DNA of 64,000 bases, from positions 1-64,000 of the forward strand of contig NZ_FQZP01000001.1 of the NCBI RefSeq assembly GCF_900142095.1. Reading direction: 5' to 3'. Positions 25,640 to 34,891 of the stretch are shown piece after piece (positions within the stretch are counted from its first letter, which is position 1; every line of letters begins with the position of its first letter). Made by a program: the position numbers and the translations under genes. The stretch comes from Thermoclostridium caenicola (GTDB lineage: Bacteria; Bacillota; Clostridia; DSM-8532). The notes beneath the pieces were generated by a model. That model was given only the letters and a program-made list of their open reading frames with translations, was not told the origin of the DNA and searched no databases.

Positions 25640-27559
25640 TCAGAACTGCTTCTTTATCCAGGGAAGCTTTCCGCCTGTTTTGAGGATTTCGGCATCCAGC
25701 TTCGAAAGAGTATGCTCTAGCTCGATAACCGCTCCGGTGGTTTTGTTGGTCAGCTTGCATGGACCGAGGAGATCGCCGATGGCGATTTCCAGGTCATCCC
25801 CCTCGGATATCCTGTCGTAATCCTCAGGATTTTTGAAGGTCAGCGGTACAATACCGAAGTTGATCAGGTTGGCCAGATGGATCCTGGCGAAGGACTTGAC
25901 CACAACAGCCTTCACGCCGAGGTACTTGGGCGCCAGCGCCGCATGCTCACGGCTGGAGCCCTGGCCGTAGTTTTCACCACCGATGATGAAACCGCCGCCG
26001 TAGGACCTGGCCTTCTCGTAGAAGGAAGGATCCACCGCTTCAAACACATGCTTGGAGATTTCCGGGATGTTGCTGCGCAGGGGCAGGATCTTGGCACCGG
26101 CAGGCATGATATGGTCGGTGGTGATATTGTCGCCCACCTTGATCAAAGCCTTCCCTTCCAGCTTGTCGCCAAGGGGTTCAAAGGACGGAAGCGGCCTGAT
26201 GTTGGGGCCCCTGACAATCTCAACCTTTTTGGCTTCTTCCTCGGGCAGGGGCTTGATGATCATATTGTCGTTAACGAAGAACTTCTTGGGCAGCTCGAAC
26301 TTGGGAGCTTCTCCCAGTTCCCTCGGATCGGTCAGATAGCCGGTTATGGCTGTGGCCGCCGCAGTTTCAGGGCTTACCAGGTACACCTTGGCATCCTTTG
26401 TGCCGCTGCGCCCCTCAAAATTGCGGTTGAAGGTTCTCACCGAAACGCCCTCGGAACGCGGCGCGCAGCCCATGCCGATACAAGCGCCGCAGGCGTTTTC
26501 CATGATCCTGGCGCCGGCACGGACTATGCTGGCATAGCCGCCGTCGGCAATCAGGTGTTCCACCACCTGTCTTGAGCCGGGGCTGATGGTCAGGTGCAGG
26601 TTCTCCGCGACGGTTTTTCCGTCCAGGATGGCAGCCACCATCATCAGATCCCTCAGGGATGAATTGGTGCAGGAGCCGATGGCTACCTGATCCACCTTGA
26701 TGGGGCCCACTTCACGCACCCTTCTCACATTGCCCGGGCTGTGGGGAAGGGCCACCATGGGTTCAATCTCGGACAGGTTGATTTCGATGACCTCATCGTA
26801 GGTCGCATCTTCATCGGGCACCAGAAGCTGCCAGTCCTCTTCCCTGCCCTGGGCTTTCAGGAATTCCCGGGTGATCTCATCGCTGGGGAAGATGCTGGTG
26901 GTACAGCCGGTTTCGGTTCCCATATTGGTGATGGTTGCCCGGTCGGGAACGCTCAGGGTTTTCACGCCCTCGCCAAAATATTCGAAAACCTTGCCCACAT
27001 TGCCTTTAACATCCACGCGCCTCAGCACTTCCAGGATAACATCCTTTGCGGAAACCCAGTCGTTGAGGCGACCCGTCAGTTTGATGCCCACAATTTTGGG
27101 ATACTTGATTCGGAATGGCGCGCCCGCCATGGCGCATGCCACGTCCAGTCCGCCCGCACCCATGGCAAAGCAGCCTATGCCGCCGGCAGTAGGCGTATGG
27201 CTGTCAGAGCCGATAAGTGTATTACCCGGACGCGCGAAGCGTTCCAGGAATACCTGGTGGCAGATGCCGTTGCCCGGCCTGGAGAAATAAAGACCGTACC
27301 TTTTGGCAACGCTCTGAAGGTACAGGTGATCGTCCGCGTTCCTGAAATCGGTCTGCAAGGTGTTGTGATCGACAAAGCTGACGCTGAACTGGGTTTTGAC
27401 GCGATCAATGCCTATGGCCTCGAACTGGAGATAGGCCATGGTTCCCGTGGCGTCCTGGGTGAGCGTATTGTCGATTTTCAGGGCCACTTCCTGCCCTGCA
27501 ACAGCCTCCCCTTCCACGATGTGCCTGGATAGAATTTTTTCCGTAATGGTTCCTGCCAT
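25640..27559 (-). CDS. acn: Aconitate hydratase
   Basis: It interconverts citrate and isocitrate using a [4Fe-4S] cluster. The 639-residue product is the shorter bacterial aconitase type common in Clostridia. Cluster ligands are expected in AIGSCTNSS and ENACGACIGMGCAP. Other matches are IGSDSHTPTAGGIGCFAMGAGG near residue 140 and, in the swivelling domain, SYGGGFIIGGENYGQGSSRE. The start is ATG 27559 with AAGGGTG upstream; the frame extends to 27754 but overruns the promoter. It is the first gene of acn-icd-trkA-trkA', with a roughly 150-base leader that has short GC-rich stems but no recognised riboswitch. Confidence 0.96.
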   Translation of the reverse strand: MAGTITEKILSRHIVEGEAVAGQEVALKIDNTLTQDATGTMAYLQFEAIGIDRVKTQFSVSFVDHNTLQTDFRNADDHLYLQSVAKRYGLYFSRPGNGICHQVFLERFARPGNTLIGSDSHTPTAGGIGCFAMGAGGLDVACAMAGAPFRIKYPKIVGIKLTGRLNDWVSAKDVILEVLRRVDVKGNVGKVFEYFGEGVKTLSVPDRATITNMGTETGCTTSIFPSDEITREFLKAQGREEDWQLLVPDEDATYDEVIEINLSEIEPMVALPHSPGNVRRVREVGPIKVDQVAIGSCTNSSLRDLMMVAAILDGKTVAENLHLTISPGSRQVVEHLIADGGYASIVRAGARIMENACGACIGMGCAPRSEGVSVRTFNRNFEGRSGTKDAKVYLVSPETAAATAITGYLTDPRELGEAPKFELPKKFFVNDNMIIKPLPEEEAKKVEIVRGPNIRPLPSFEPLGDKLEGKALIKVGDNITTDHIMPAGAKILPLRSNIPEISKHVFEAVDPSFYEKARSYGGGFIIGGENYGQGSSREHAALAPKYLGVKAVVVKSFARIHLANLINFGIVPLTFKNPEDYDRISEGDDLEIAIGDLLGPCKLTNKTTGAVIELEHTLSKLDAEILKTGGKLPWIKKQF

Positions 27560-27716
27560 GTGTTCTATCACCCTTGCTATGTTTTTTATTGTGAATTCAG
27601 GGACCCGCAAGAGCCCTGAAATAAAATCAAGGCGCCGGTTATTTCTGTGGTTGGATAATGCGCCCATCCCATGCCCGTTCCAAAAAACGGCGGGCCATCC
27701 TTTTGTGAACAAACCT

Positions 27717-27745
27717 ATTATATAATACACCACCCCGGGTGACAA
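27717..27745 (-). promoter_or_regulatory. Sigma-A promoter of the acn-icd unit
   Basis: On the minus strand TTGTCA (27740-27745) and TATAAT (27717-27722) are separated by exactly 17 bp. Transcription would start near 27710, leaving a leader of about 150 bases before acn. Confidence 0.75.
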
Positions 27746-27769
27746 GCCGGACATGACCTGAACGCCGTT

Positions 27770-27886
27770 TCAGACCGCGCTGCCTTTATTGCTTCTTTTT
27801 TTACGCTTTAGCCCGATATTATCTATCCAGAGCCCAAGGAACAGATCAGCAATTTCACCAATTAACTCTATGAAAAACTCAATCAT
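27770..27886 (-). CDS. Small hydrophobic-helix peptide, 38 residues
   Basis: ATG 27886 has AGGGGGGAG six bases upstream and the frame ends at TGA 27770-27772. The product starts MIEFFIELIGEIADLFLGLW, an amphipathic or short membrane helix with alternating acidic residues, and ends in a strongly basic tail (GLKRKKRSNKG). Short acidic-hydrophobic peptides with basic tails occur in clostridial genomes, but I cannot name a family. AT-rich sequence with TATAAT-like boxes lies upstream in 27900-28000. It precedes the acn promoter on the same strand. Coding status rests on the ribosome binding site and the composition of the peptide. Confidence 0.55.
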   Translation of the reverse strand: MIEFFIELIGEIADLFLGLWIDNIGLKRKKRSNKGSAV

Positions 27887-28165
27887 ACGCGCTCCCCCCT
27901 GTTCTTGTCAGGCAACATATTATTATATGAGATATCGGGACAGCCGGAAGCTGTTGCGTATTCGATAGGTATTATATATGGGTATCCCCTGATTTTTAAG
28001 TGAAAAAGCAAAAATTTAATGCATATTTAATCATTTTGCTAAAGGCTTTTAATCCTTGTCCAAGAACAGTGAACCGTATCTCTAATGATGTGTAAAGACA
28101 CTTCACTTTTTATAACAGCTCTGATAGAATCCAAGCATGTAAACCATAAACGGGGAGTTGGCGCC

Positions 28166-28702
28166 ATGGATTACGAGAGCTATGAGAAAGCGGAAAACAA
28201 GGTTCTTTTGCTCTATTTTCTCAAGCACATCCGGATACCCGTCAGCAACATGCAGTTAACCCGAATCATGCTGGAGAACCGTTTCATGAACTATTTTCTG
28301 CTGCAGCAGGGATTGCACGAGCTGATCAAGGACAAGCTGGTGAACTGCGAAACACGGGACAGCCTCGACTACTACACCCTTTCCGCCCAGGGCGAAAAAA
28401 TCCTTGAGATGTTTGAAAATATCCTCCCCGCCGGCATCCAGGCCAGGGTCAGGGAGGTTGCGGAGGCAAACCGGCCCGCCGTCAGGCAGGAAGCCTCGGT
28501 CATCGCCGAGTACGTCCTGGAGAATGAGAACGAATATGAGGTGAAATGCAAGATCGTTGAGGATTTCAAGCCCCTCATCGATATTCGCCTGTCGGTAGGA
28601 TCAAGGGATGACGCCAGGCTCATCTGCAACAACTGGAAGGCCAAAGCCAAGGAGATCTACCCCCAGGTCATCGGCGTTCTCCTGGGCAAGGATAAGGAAT
28701 AG
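28166..28702 (+). CDS. DUF4364 family protein
   Basis: The 178-residue product matches the DUF4364 family of Clostridia: an N-terminal winged-helix-like part (NKVLLLYFLKHIRIPVSNMQLTRIMLE; LHELIKDKLVNCETRDSLDYYTLSAQGEKILEMF) and a C-terminal strand-rich domain (YEVKCKIVEDFKPLIDIRLSVGSRDDA). The first part suggests a DNA-binding regulator, but no target is established. The start is ATG 28166 with GGGGAG eight bases upstream; an upstream in-frame extension to 28085 has no site. It converges with the YdcF gene, five bases away. Confidence 0.85.
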   Translation: MDYESYEKAENKVLLLYFLKHIRIPVSNMQLTRIMLENRFMNYFLLQQGLHELIKDKLVNCETRDSLDYYTLSAQGEKILEMFENILPAGIQARVREVAEANRPAVRQEASVIAEYVLENENEYEVKCKIVEDFKPLIDIRLSVGSRDDARLICNNWKAKAKEIYPQVIGVLLGKDKE

Positions 28703-28707
28703 CCACA

Positions 28708-29484
28708 CTAGTGATCCAGCAGCATGGATTTGATGAAAGCGAAGAATTCCCTGAGATAACTGTTCAGCACAATGACCGACGGTGTGGGAGCGGGTATGGC
28801 ATAGGCCTCAAACCCGTTCCTTTTGGCAAGGATCCTTGCCCTGAGCACATGGAAATCGCTGGTGACAAAAACCAGCCTGACCGTTTCCCCGGGCTCCGCC
28901 CCGATCAGGGCACGACTGTACCTGAAATTCTCCATGGTGCTGGTGGAGCGGGTCTCCCTGAGGATGGCGTCTTCGGGAATACCCGCATCGATCAGGTATT
29001 TCGCCATGGCATCCGCCTCAGGCATGGGCTCGTCGGCTCCTTGCCCGCCCGATACGATGATGGTCACATGGGGATTGGCACGATAATAGGCTACCGCCTC
29101 ATCCAACCGGTTGATCAGGGACAGGGTGGGCCTGCCGTCAGGCCAGATGCCGCACCCCAGAACAAGCAGGTAATCCACCTTACCGGCCAGTTCGGCACGA
29201 TGCAGCAGCGGGTCGGCAATGATCAAACCTTCAACCAGAACAAAGATGGCCAGGCATACGATGAGAATCACCCGCAAAAGCGTTCTCAGCCGCTTGCTTT
29301 TCAAGACGGGCCTTTCCACGAATGCCATCTTGAACGCAGCAGCAATCAGAACCAGGCCGATCAGACCGGGCAGCACAATTCCCAGGTTGACATTCCTGAC
29401 ATAATACCAGGTAAAAGCCGAATCCAATATCAAAAGGGCGCCCAAAACCGTAAACAGGACGCTGAACAATCTCTTTTTGTCCAA
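28708..29484 (-). CDS. YdcF/ElyC-like membrane protein (DUF218)
   Basis: Two or three N-terminal membrane helices (VLFTVLGALLILDSAF; IVLPGLIGLVLIAAAF; VILIVCLAIFVLVEGLI) are followed by a DUF218 Rossmann-like domain: DYLLVLGCGIWPDGRPTLSL, IIVSGGQGADEPMPEADAM, ILRETRSTSTMENFRYSR and FVTSDFHVLRARILAK. The family includes SanA and ElyC, which affect envelope barrier and peptidoglycan precursor lipid use; the enzyme activity is not settled. I place the start at TTG 29484, six bases after GAGG; GTG 29496 is possible and adds four residues. Product about 258 residues. Confidence 0.85.
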   Translation of the reverse strand: MDKKRLFSVLFTVLGALLILDSAFTWYYVRNVNLGIVLPGLIGLVLIAAAFKMAFVERPVLKSKRLRTLLRVILIVCLAIFVLVEGLIIADPLLHRAELAGKVDYLLVLGCGIWPDGRPTLSLINRLDEAVAYYRANPHVTIIVSGGQGADEPMPEADAMAKYLIDAGIPEDAILRETRSTSTMENFRYSRALIGAEPGETVRLVFVTSDFHVLRARILAKRNGFEAYAIPAPTPSVIVLNSYLREFFAFIKSMLLDH

Positions 29485-29537
29485 TGCCAACCTCACTCAG
29501 TTTAATTCAGGATAGTCCTGATACAACCCCCTGAATG

Positions 29538-30281
29538 CTATTTGATCTCCTGTATTTCAATGGTGTAAATCGTCACGTTCTCCAAAGGCTTGTCGGCCTC
29601 GTCGGTCTCCACGGCAGCGATTTTGTCCACCACATCCATGCCTTCGTAAACCTGACCGAACACGGTATGCACAAAGTTGAGCCCCGGTGTGCCCCCATGT
29701 TTCTTAAACAGCCCTATCAGATCCTCGGGATAACCGGCTTCCTTCATGGCGTTGACTTCGCCTTCGGTGATCTGGTCCCTCTGGACGATGAAGAACTGGC
29801 TTCCATTGGTGTCTGGTCCGGCATTGGCCATGCTCAAGGCGCCCCTGTAATGGAGCAGGTTCAGGGAAAACTCATCCTCAAAAGGCTCACCCCATATGCT
29901 TTCGCCACCGGTACCATCGCCTTTCGGATCCCCGCCCTGGATCATGAAGTCATCGATGACCCTGTGGAAGGTCACATTATCATAATAGCCGTTCTTCGAA
30001 TGGGTTACGAAGTTTTCCACCGCTTTGGGAGCTTCTTCGGGAAACAGCAGGATCCTGATATCGCCCATGCTGGTTTTCATGATCGCAACGGTATCCCCTG
30101 CCTTCGGCTCCCTGAGCTGGTATCCGGCAATATACTTCAGCTGGGTTGTTTCAGTGGACTCGGGTGTCCCGGTGGGATTCTGGGTCTTGTCTTCCTCGCT
30201 TGGTGCCATTTTGGATGTGCAGCCTCCTGTCATGAATAATACAATCAGTGCAACGATTGCGAAGATCCTTATGTTTTTCAT
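29538..30281 (-). CDS. Peptidyl-prolyl cis-trans isomerase lipoprotein (cyclophilin)
   Basis: The 247-residue product has a lipoprotein signal ([12 protein letters not shown]) and a linker of about 50 residues, then a cyclophilin domain: [60 protein letters not shown] and [14 protein letters not shown], containing the usual catalytic Arg (FHRV) and Phe positions. It should fold or refold proteins on the outer face of the membrane. Between the conserved blocks is a cyclophilin insert ([20 protein letters not shown]). Start ATG 30281 with GGAGG. It is divergent from trxA across about 300 bases; a TATAAT at 30372-30377 (minus strand) is a probable -10 box. Confidence 0.93.
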   Translation of the reverse strand: MKNIRIFAIVALIVLFMTGGCTSKMAPSEEDKTQNPTGTPESTETTQLKYIAGYQLREPKAGDTVAIMKTSMGDIRILLFPEEAPKAVENFVTHSKNGYYDNVTFHRVIDDFMIQGGDPKGDGTGGESIWGEPFEDEFSLNLLHYRGALSMANAGPDTNGSQFFIVQRDQITEGEVNAMKEAGYPEDLIGLFKKHGGTPGLNFVHTVFGQVYEGMDVVDKIAAVETDEADKPLENVTIYTIEIQEIK

Positions 30282-30458
30282 CTGTCGTTCCTCCATTTGC
30301 CCGTGTACCGGCAATCCGTCCTTTATCGCCGGGCGAATCCCATTTTAATGCCCGAACTATTCGGAGAACCTATTATACCACATCGTTCGGACGCATGAAA
30401 CCATGCTCTGGTCAAAATGCGGCTGCCCGGCTATGCTGGCAATGGGATGCCCTGTTGG

Positions 30459-30487
30459 TTGTGAGTGTGACTTTGTTACTGTATAAT
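30459..30487 (+). promoter_or_regulatory. Sigma-A promoter of trxA
   Basis: TTGTGA (30459-30464) and TATAAT (30482-30487) are 17 bp apart, about 98 bases before the trxA start. Confidence 0.65.
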
Positions 30488-30584
30488 TAATCCTAGCAGC
30501 ATTATATTATTAACAAAGACAGTTCAAATTAACCTGACAGATTCCAAAGCATATGACAGGTTTTTTGAAAGGAGTATGATCCCT

Positions 30585-30890
30585 ATGAATATTACGAAAG
30601 CCAATTTTGAAGCGGAAGTTCTGAAATCCGACATACCCGTTCTGGTTGACTTCTGGGCTCCCTGGTGCGGGCCATGCAGGATGCTCAGCCCGGTGATCGA
30701 GGAGCTTGGCCGCGAGTTGAAGGATCAGGCAAAGGTTGTGAAGATCAATGTGGACGAGGAGCCTGAGCTGGCCTCCCAGTTCGGGGTCATGAGCATTCCA
30801 ACCGTCATCGCCTTCAAGAACGGAAAAGCCACCTCCAAGGTTGTTGGTTTCCGGGCCAAGGAAGAGCTGAAAAGCCTGCTGTTGAAGTAG
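30585..30890 (+). CDS. trxA: Thioredoxin
   Basis: The 101-residue product is a standard thioredoxin with the WCGPC active site, VDFWAPWCGPCRMLSPVIEE, the cis-proline in MSIPTVIAFKNGK, and the VGFRAKEELKSLL tail. It reduces protein disulfides in the cytoplasm. The start ATG 30585 has AAAGGAG ten bases upstream; ATG 30576 is too close to that site. It is monocistronic, with a promoter at 30459-30487 and a terminator at 30922-30963. Confidence 0.97.
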   Translation: MNITKANFEAEVLKSDIPVLVDFWAPWCGPCRMLSPVIEELGRELKDQAKVVKINVDEEPELASQFGVMSIPTVIAFKNGKATSKVVGFRAKEELKSLLLK

Positions 30891-30921
30891 TCCCTACCAC
30901 ATATAAAACCAATTCCTGTTT

Positions 30922-30963
30922 ACCCCGAATCTCAGCCCGACTTTATTGAGGTTCGGGGTTTTA
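30922..30963 (+). terminator. Terminator between trxA and trkH, possibly bidirectional
   Basis: ACCCCGAATCTCA pairs with TGAGGTTCGGGGT, followed by TTTTAAT on the plus strand. The opposite strand ends the stem with TAAACAGG, so it is weaker in that direction. Confidence 0.7.
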
Positions 30964-30979
30964 ATATGCTTAATGGTTA

Positions 30980-32431
30980 TCAGATGTTCGCCCGTCTCCA
31001 GGATGAAGGCGAAAATATCAGCAGAACAGGCAAGATTTCAAGCCTTCCGACAATCATGTCAAGCGATAAAACGATTTTGCTCAGCAGTGAAAAGCTTGAA
31101 AAATTACCCATAGGTCCTACCAGCCCGAGACCCGGCCCGACATTTCCGATGGCACTGATCACCGCAGTGACGGATGTTACCAGGTCTTTCCCCTCCAGTG
31201 TCACGACGAGGGTGGAGCATGCGATAGCTACCAGATAGAAGAAAAAGTACGTCAAAACGCCGATCTGGGTTTCCTCATCAACAACTTTACCCCCGATCTT
31301 CACGCTATAAATTGATCTGGGATGTATAATCTTGACCACTTCACGCTTGGCAATCCTAAACAACAGGAGAATCCGGATGCATTTCATGGCGCCTCCTGTT
31401 GATCCGGCGCACGCCCCCACAAACATCAGGATGATCAGGATAACCTTGCTAAATGTAGGCCAGAGGTTAAAGTCTGCTGTGGCATAGCCGGTTGTGGTAA
31501 TGATGGAACTGACCTGAAAGGATGCGTGTCTCAGGGCCTCCCCAAAATTTTGGTACACCGTCCCTACGGTATTGCACATAATGAGTACGGTGGAAATAAC
31601 CACGGTACCCATATAGAACAGGAACTCCTCGTTATGCAGGAAGGCCTTGGGATTACCTTTAATCGCCTGGTAATACAGCGAAAGATTCACTCCGAACATC
31701 AACATGAATACAGTGATAATGATTTCCACCGCCAGATTATGATACGCTCCCACACTCTCGTTCATATTGGAAAAACCACCTGTACCGGCAGTACCGAAAG
31801 CATGGATGAAGGCATCATAGATTGGGAGTCCGGCAATATGCAGCAGCAATAGCAGCACCAAAGTCATGGCTAGATAGATGGCATAAAGAATTTTAGCGGT
31901 CTGCCCTATCTTAGGAACCAGCTTTCCCGGTAAAGGTCCCGGGCTCTCCGCCTGCATGATATGAAGCGAACCTGCCTTGGTTGATGGCATGACAGCCAGC
32001 GTCAGCACCAGCACACCCATTCCGCCGATCCAGTGGGTGAAGCTTCTCCAGAACAGGAGTCCCTTTGGAAGGTTTTCAATATCATTCAGGATCGTAGAGC
32101 CTGTGGTTGTAAAACCGGAAACACATTCAAAAAATGCATCAATGAATCTGGGGATAGCCCCGCTGAGAAAAAAAGGGAGCGCCCCAAAAGCTGACATCAG
32201 CAGCCAGCTCAGAGCCACTAAGGCAAAAGCGTCCCTGGTATATAAATTTTCATAGCCGACATTTATCCGTGAAGCCGCCGTACCTAATACGAGCAGTAAC
32301 AGAATGGTGATTAAAAACGAGGAGAAGTCATCTTGCCTATTGAGCAGGGACACAAACAATGAAGGCAGCATGCTTGCTGCCTCAATAATAAGCACGTATC
32401 CCAGGTTCTTGACGATCAGCCTGATATTCAT
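30980..32431 (-). CDS. trkH: TrkH family potassium uptake protein
   Basis: The 483-residue membrane protein has the four membrane-pore-membrane repeats of TrkH/KtrB with filter loops visible: GFTTTGSTIL, AFGTAGTGGFSNMN, SIITTTGYATADFN and AIGNVGPGLG, each with a conserved Gly. It forms the K+ (or Na+-coupled K+) path in the cytoplasmic membrane. Its ATG overlaps the trkA stop (ATGA, 32428-32431), a sign of strict co-translation with the regulator. The C terminus is short after the last helix. Confidence 0.95.
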   Translation of the reverse strand: MNIRLIVKNLGYVLIIEAASMLPSLFVSLLNRQDDFSSFLITILLLLVLGTAASRINVGYENLYTRDAFALVALSWLLMSAFGALPFFLSGAIPRFIDAFFECVSGFTTTGSTILNDIENLPKGLLFWRSFTHWIGGMGVLVLTLAVMPSTKAGSLHIMQAESPGPLPGKLVPKIGQTAKILYAIYLAMTLVLLLLLHIAGLPIYDAFIHAFGTAGTGGFSNMNESVGAYHNLAVEIIITVFMLMFGVNLSLYYQAIKGNPKAFLHNEEFLFYMGTVVISTVLIMCNTVGTVYQNFGEALRHASFQVSSIITTTGYATADFNLWPTFSKVILIILMFVGACAGSTGGAMKCIRILLLFRIAKREVVKIIHPRSIYSVKIGGKVVDEETQIGVLTYFFFYLVAIACSTLVVTLEGKDLVTSVTAVISAIGNVGPGLGLVGPMGNFSSFSLLSKIVLSLDMIVGRLEILPVLLIFSPSSWRRANI

Positions 32432-33801
32432 TCAAGCTTCCCTCCAGGAGCTAATATATCATTCAAATCAGTCAAACCACCGTTCATGGTTATCACAATA
32501 ACGCTGTCGCCTGACTTAATCGCGTCATCGCCGTGAGGTATAATTATCCGGCCTTTCCTTGCGATAGCCACTACCAGCGTATTCTTTACCAGTTTAAGCT
32601 TTTTGAGAGGTATATTGAGAAATCGTGTCGAAGCCCCTGCAATAAATTCTATCGCTTCCGCCTTGCCGTTGATGATGCGGTAAAGCGTCTCAACGGGGTT
32701 GCCTATGGCATTCTTCATACCGCGGACATAGCGCAGAATATAGTTGATTGTGATCAGCTTGGGATTGATAACGTTATCTATGTCCATTTTCTTAACCAGT
32801 TGGGGATAATTGTTTCTGGTCACCTTGGCAATGACCTTCCCCACCCCCAATTGCTTGGCTGAGAAGGCCGTCATCAGGTTTTCTTCGTCATTGCCTGTCA
32901 AACATATAAAGGCATCCATGTCCCGAAGATTTTCAGAAAGGAGTAAAGACTCATCGGTGCCATCTCCATGGATAATAAGCGTGTCAGGAAGCAGCTCGGT
33001 GAGTTCCATGCATCTCTCTTTATTTTTTTCGATAATCTTAGCTTTCATGTCGGTTTTCTTGATATACTGGACCAGATAATAAGCAATCAGGCCGCCTCCG
33101 ATCACCATGATATTCCTGATTTTTTGTGTACATCTTCCGATTTGTTTGCAGAAATTGTATACGCTGGACGGGCTTCCAACAATGTAAAGGGTATCGCCTT
33201 TTTGGATCTCATAATCACCGTTGGGGATGAGGAGTTCTTCCCCTCTCATCACAGCACCGACCAGGATATCCGAAGAAATAGTTTTGGAGATGTTTCTTAA
33301 TTGCATCCCGATGATGGGCATGTCTTCATCTGCCAGAATCTCTACAATCTCTACTCTGCCTCGCGCAAAAACTTCTATATTGACTGCCGAAGGAAAACTA
33401 AGCACCCGTGCAATCTCACCGGCAGCGGCTTGCTCGGGGTTTATAACAAGATCAAGACCAAGTTCATGTTTCAGAAGCGAAAGTTCATTGGCATATTCAG
33501 GGTCTCTGATTCGAGCGACCGTATGTTTGGCGCCAAGCCTTTTGGCGGTAAGGCAACAAACCATGTTCAGTTCATCCCTGGATGTAGCTGCAATGACCAG
33601 GTCCGCCTGCTTGACACCTGCTTCAATCATGACGCCGGCATTGACGCCGTTCCCTTTTATGCACATGACGTCCAGATTCTCTCTGGCCTTCTGGAGCGCC
33701 TCATCATTTTTATCAATAATGACTACATCATTATCTTCCCGGGAAAGGGTCTCAGCCAAGCTGTAACCTACTTTCCCATCGCCGATGATGATTATTTTCA
33801 T
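32428..33801 (-). CDS. trkA: Trk system potassium transporter TrkA
   Basis: The 457-residue product has two RCK units in tandem: MKIIIIGDGKVGYSLAETLS with RCK_C near residue 150-215, then IMVIGGGLIAYYLVQYIK with its own RCK_C at the end (LKKLKLVKNTLVVAIARKGR). It binds NAD(H) and gates TrkH, encoded next in the same unit with a four-base overlap. The family start MKIIIIG is at ATG 33801; its ribosome binding site is weak, and an upstream ATG at 33828 has none. The two smaller TrkA-type genes at 23096-24395 are separate paralogues. Confidence 0.95.
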   Translation of the reverse strand: MKIIIIGDGKVGYSLAETLSREDNDVVIIDKNDEALQKARENLDVMCIKGNGVNAGVMIEAGVKQADLVIAATSRDELNMVCCLTAKRLGAKHTVARIRDPEYANELSLLKHELGLDLVINPEQAAAGEIARVLSFPSAVNIEVFARGRVEIVEILADEDMPIIGMQLRNISKTISSDILVGAVMRGEELLIPNGDYEIQKGDTLYIVGSPSSVYNFCKQIGRCTQKIRNIMVIGGGLIAYYLVQYIKKTDMKAKIIEKNKERCMELTELLPDTLIIHGDGTDESLLLSENLRDMDAFICLTGNDEENLMTAFSAKQLGVGKVIAKVTRNNYPQLVKKMDIDNVINPKLITINYILRYVRGMKNAIGNPVETLYRIINGKAEAIEFIAGASTRFLNIPLKKLKLVKNTLVVAIARKGRIIIPHGDDAIKSGDSVIVITMNGGLTDLNDILAPGGKLE

Positions 33802-34017
33802 AGTCCAAGAATCACTACCATCGTTCATTTAATTATGGATAGGCTCAGTATATTCAGTGTATTAAACGTGATTTGTTTTGTCAACTCAATTCTAGCCACA
33901 CTTCGGTCACGCATCCGAACCTGTCTACCCGAGGTGAAAGCCATTCACGTTCATGTTATACTATCCGTAAGGAACTTCTGCAGATATTGACGGCAGGCAA
34001 ACGGCGGGTGATAGGAT

Positions 34018-34671
34018 ATGCTGGATGATAAGACGTTAGCCGAGCTGCGCAAGGCTTTTCCGTTTGTGGAGGAGTTGGGGCATTCTATGAACCTGTTGCG
34101 CGATTCGGCCAGTCTGCACCGCTTCGATGCAGGCGCTTTTCTCATGGATGAAAACCGTCATTGCCCGGGAGTTATTTTCATTTTGTCGGGCGTCATCCGA
34201 ATCCTGAAGATCTCGGAGGAGGGAAGGGAAATCACGCTATACCGCATTGGCAGGGGTGAAACCTGCGTGCTCACGGTGGCCTGCCTTTTGGGAGTCGGGG
34301 ACGTGCCTTTCCCCGTTTCCGCCATTGCCGAACAGGATGCCACCGTGGTCCTGATCCCGGCAGAAACTTTCAAAAAGCTTTTCTATGCGTCCCTACCGGT
34401 CCAGAAATTCATCTTTTCCGCCATGTCCGCGAAATTTTACTCGGTGCTGGGGCTCATCGAAAACATGACTTTCAAGCGCACCAGCGACCGTTTGAAGGAT
34501 TATCTCATCTCCAAGACCGCCGGTGGCGTCTATCCCCTCTATGCCACCCATGAGGCCATCGCCGCAGATCTGGGAACCGCACGCGAAGTGGTCAGCAGGC
34601 TGCTGAAAGATTTGGAGAGCAAGGGCATCGTCAGCCTGAGCCGGGGGAAAATCCTGCTGCTCAAACCCTAG
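34018..34671 (+). CDS. Crp/Fnr family transcriptional regulator
   Basis: The 217-residue product has an N-terminal cyclic-nucleotide-binding-like beta barrel (GVIFILSGVIRILKISEEGREITLYRIGRGETCVLTVACLLG) and a C-terminal Crp-type HTH (YATHEAIAADLGTAREVVSRLLKDLESKGIVSLSRGKILLLKP). The typical cAMP-binding Arg-Ser motif is not obvious, and the Cys residues CVLTVAC within the barrel could sense redox or metal. It is next to and upstream of the CoA-disulfide reductase/rhodanese gene on the same strand, so that gene may be its target. This pairing fits sulfur or oxidative-stress control. Confidence 0.9.
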   Translation: MLDDKTLAELRKAFPFVEELGHSMNLLRDSASLHRFDAGAFLMDENRHCPGVIFILSGVIRILKISEEGREITLYRIGRGETCVLTVACLLGVGDVPFPVSAIAEQDATVVLIPAETFKKLFYASLPVQKFIFSAMSAKFYSVLGLIENMTFKRTSDRLKDYLISKTAGGVYPLYATHEAIAADLGTAREVVSRLLKDLESKGIVSLSRGKILLLKP

Positions 34672-34891
34672 GAAAATTTGTCCCCATTCCTTTCCTGCCC
34701 CACAGCCAATCCCGCCGGGGCATTTGACTGTAACATTGTCACTGGGGCTGCCCGCCCATCCATTGTATCATGTGCTTAGGCAGTACCGCATGGCCCGGAA
34801 GGCCGGCTGCTGCTCTGCAGATTATCTGCATGCGCGCCAGGCTGTACCGCCCTTTTCCCCCATGCATTCCATCTGCGAGAGGAGTGTACCC

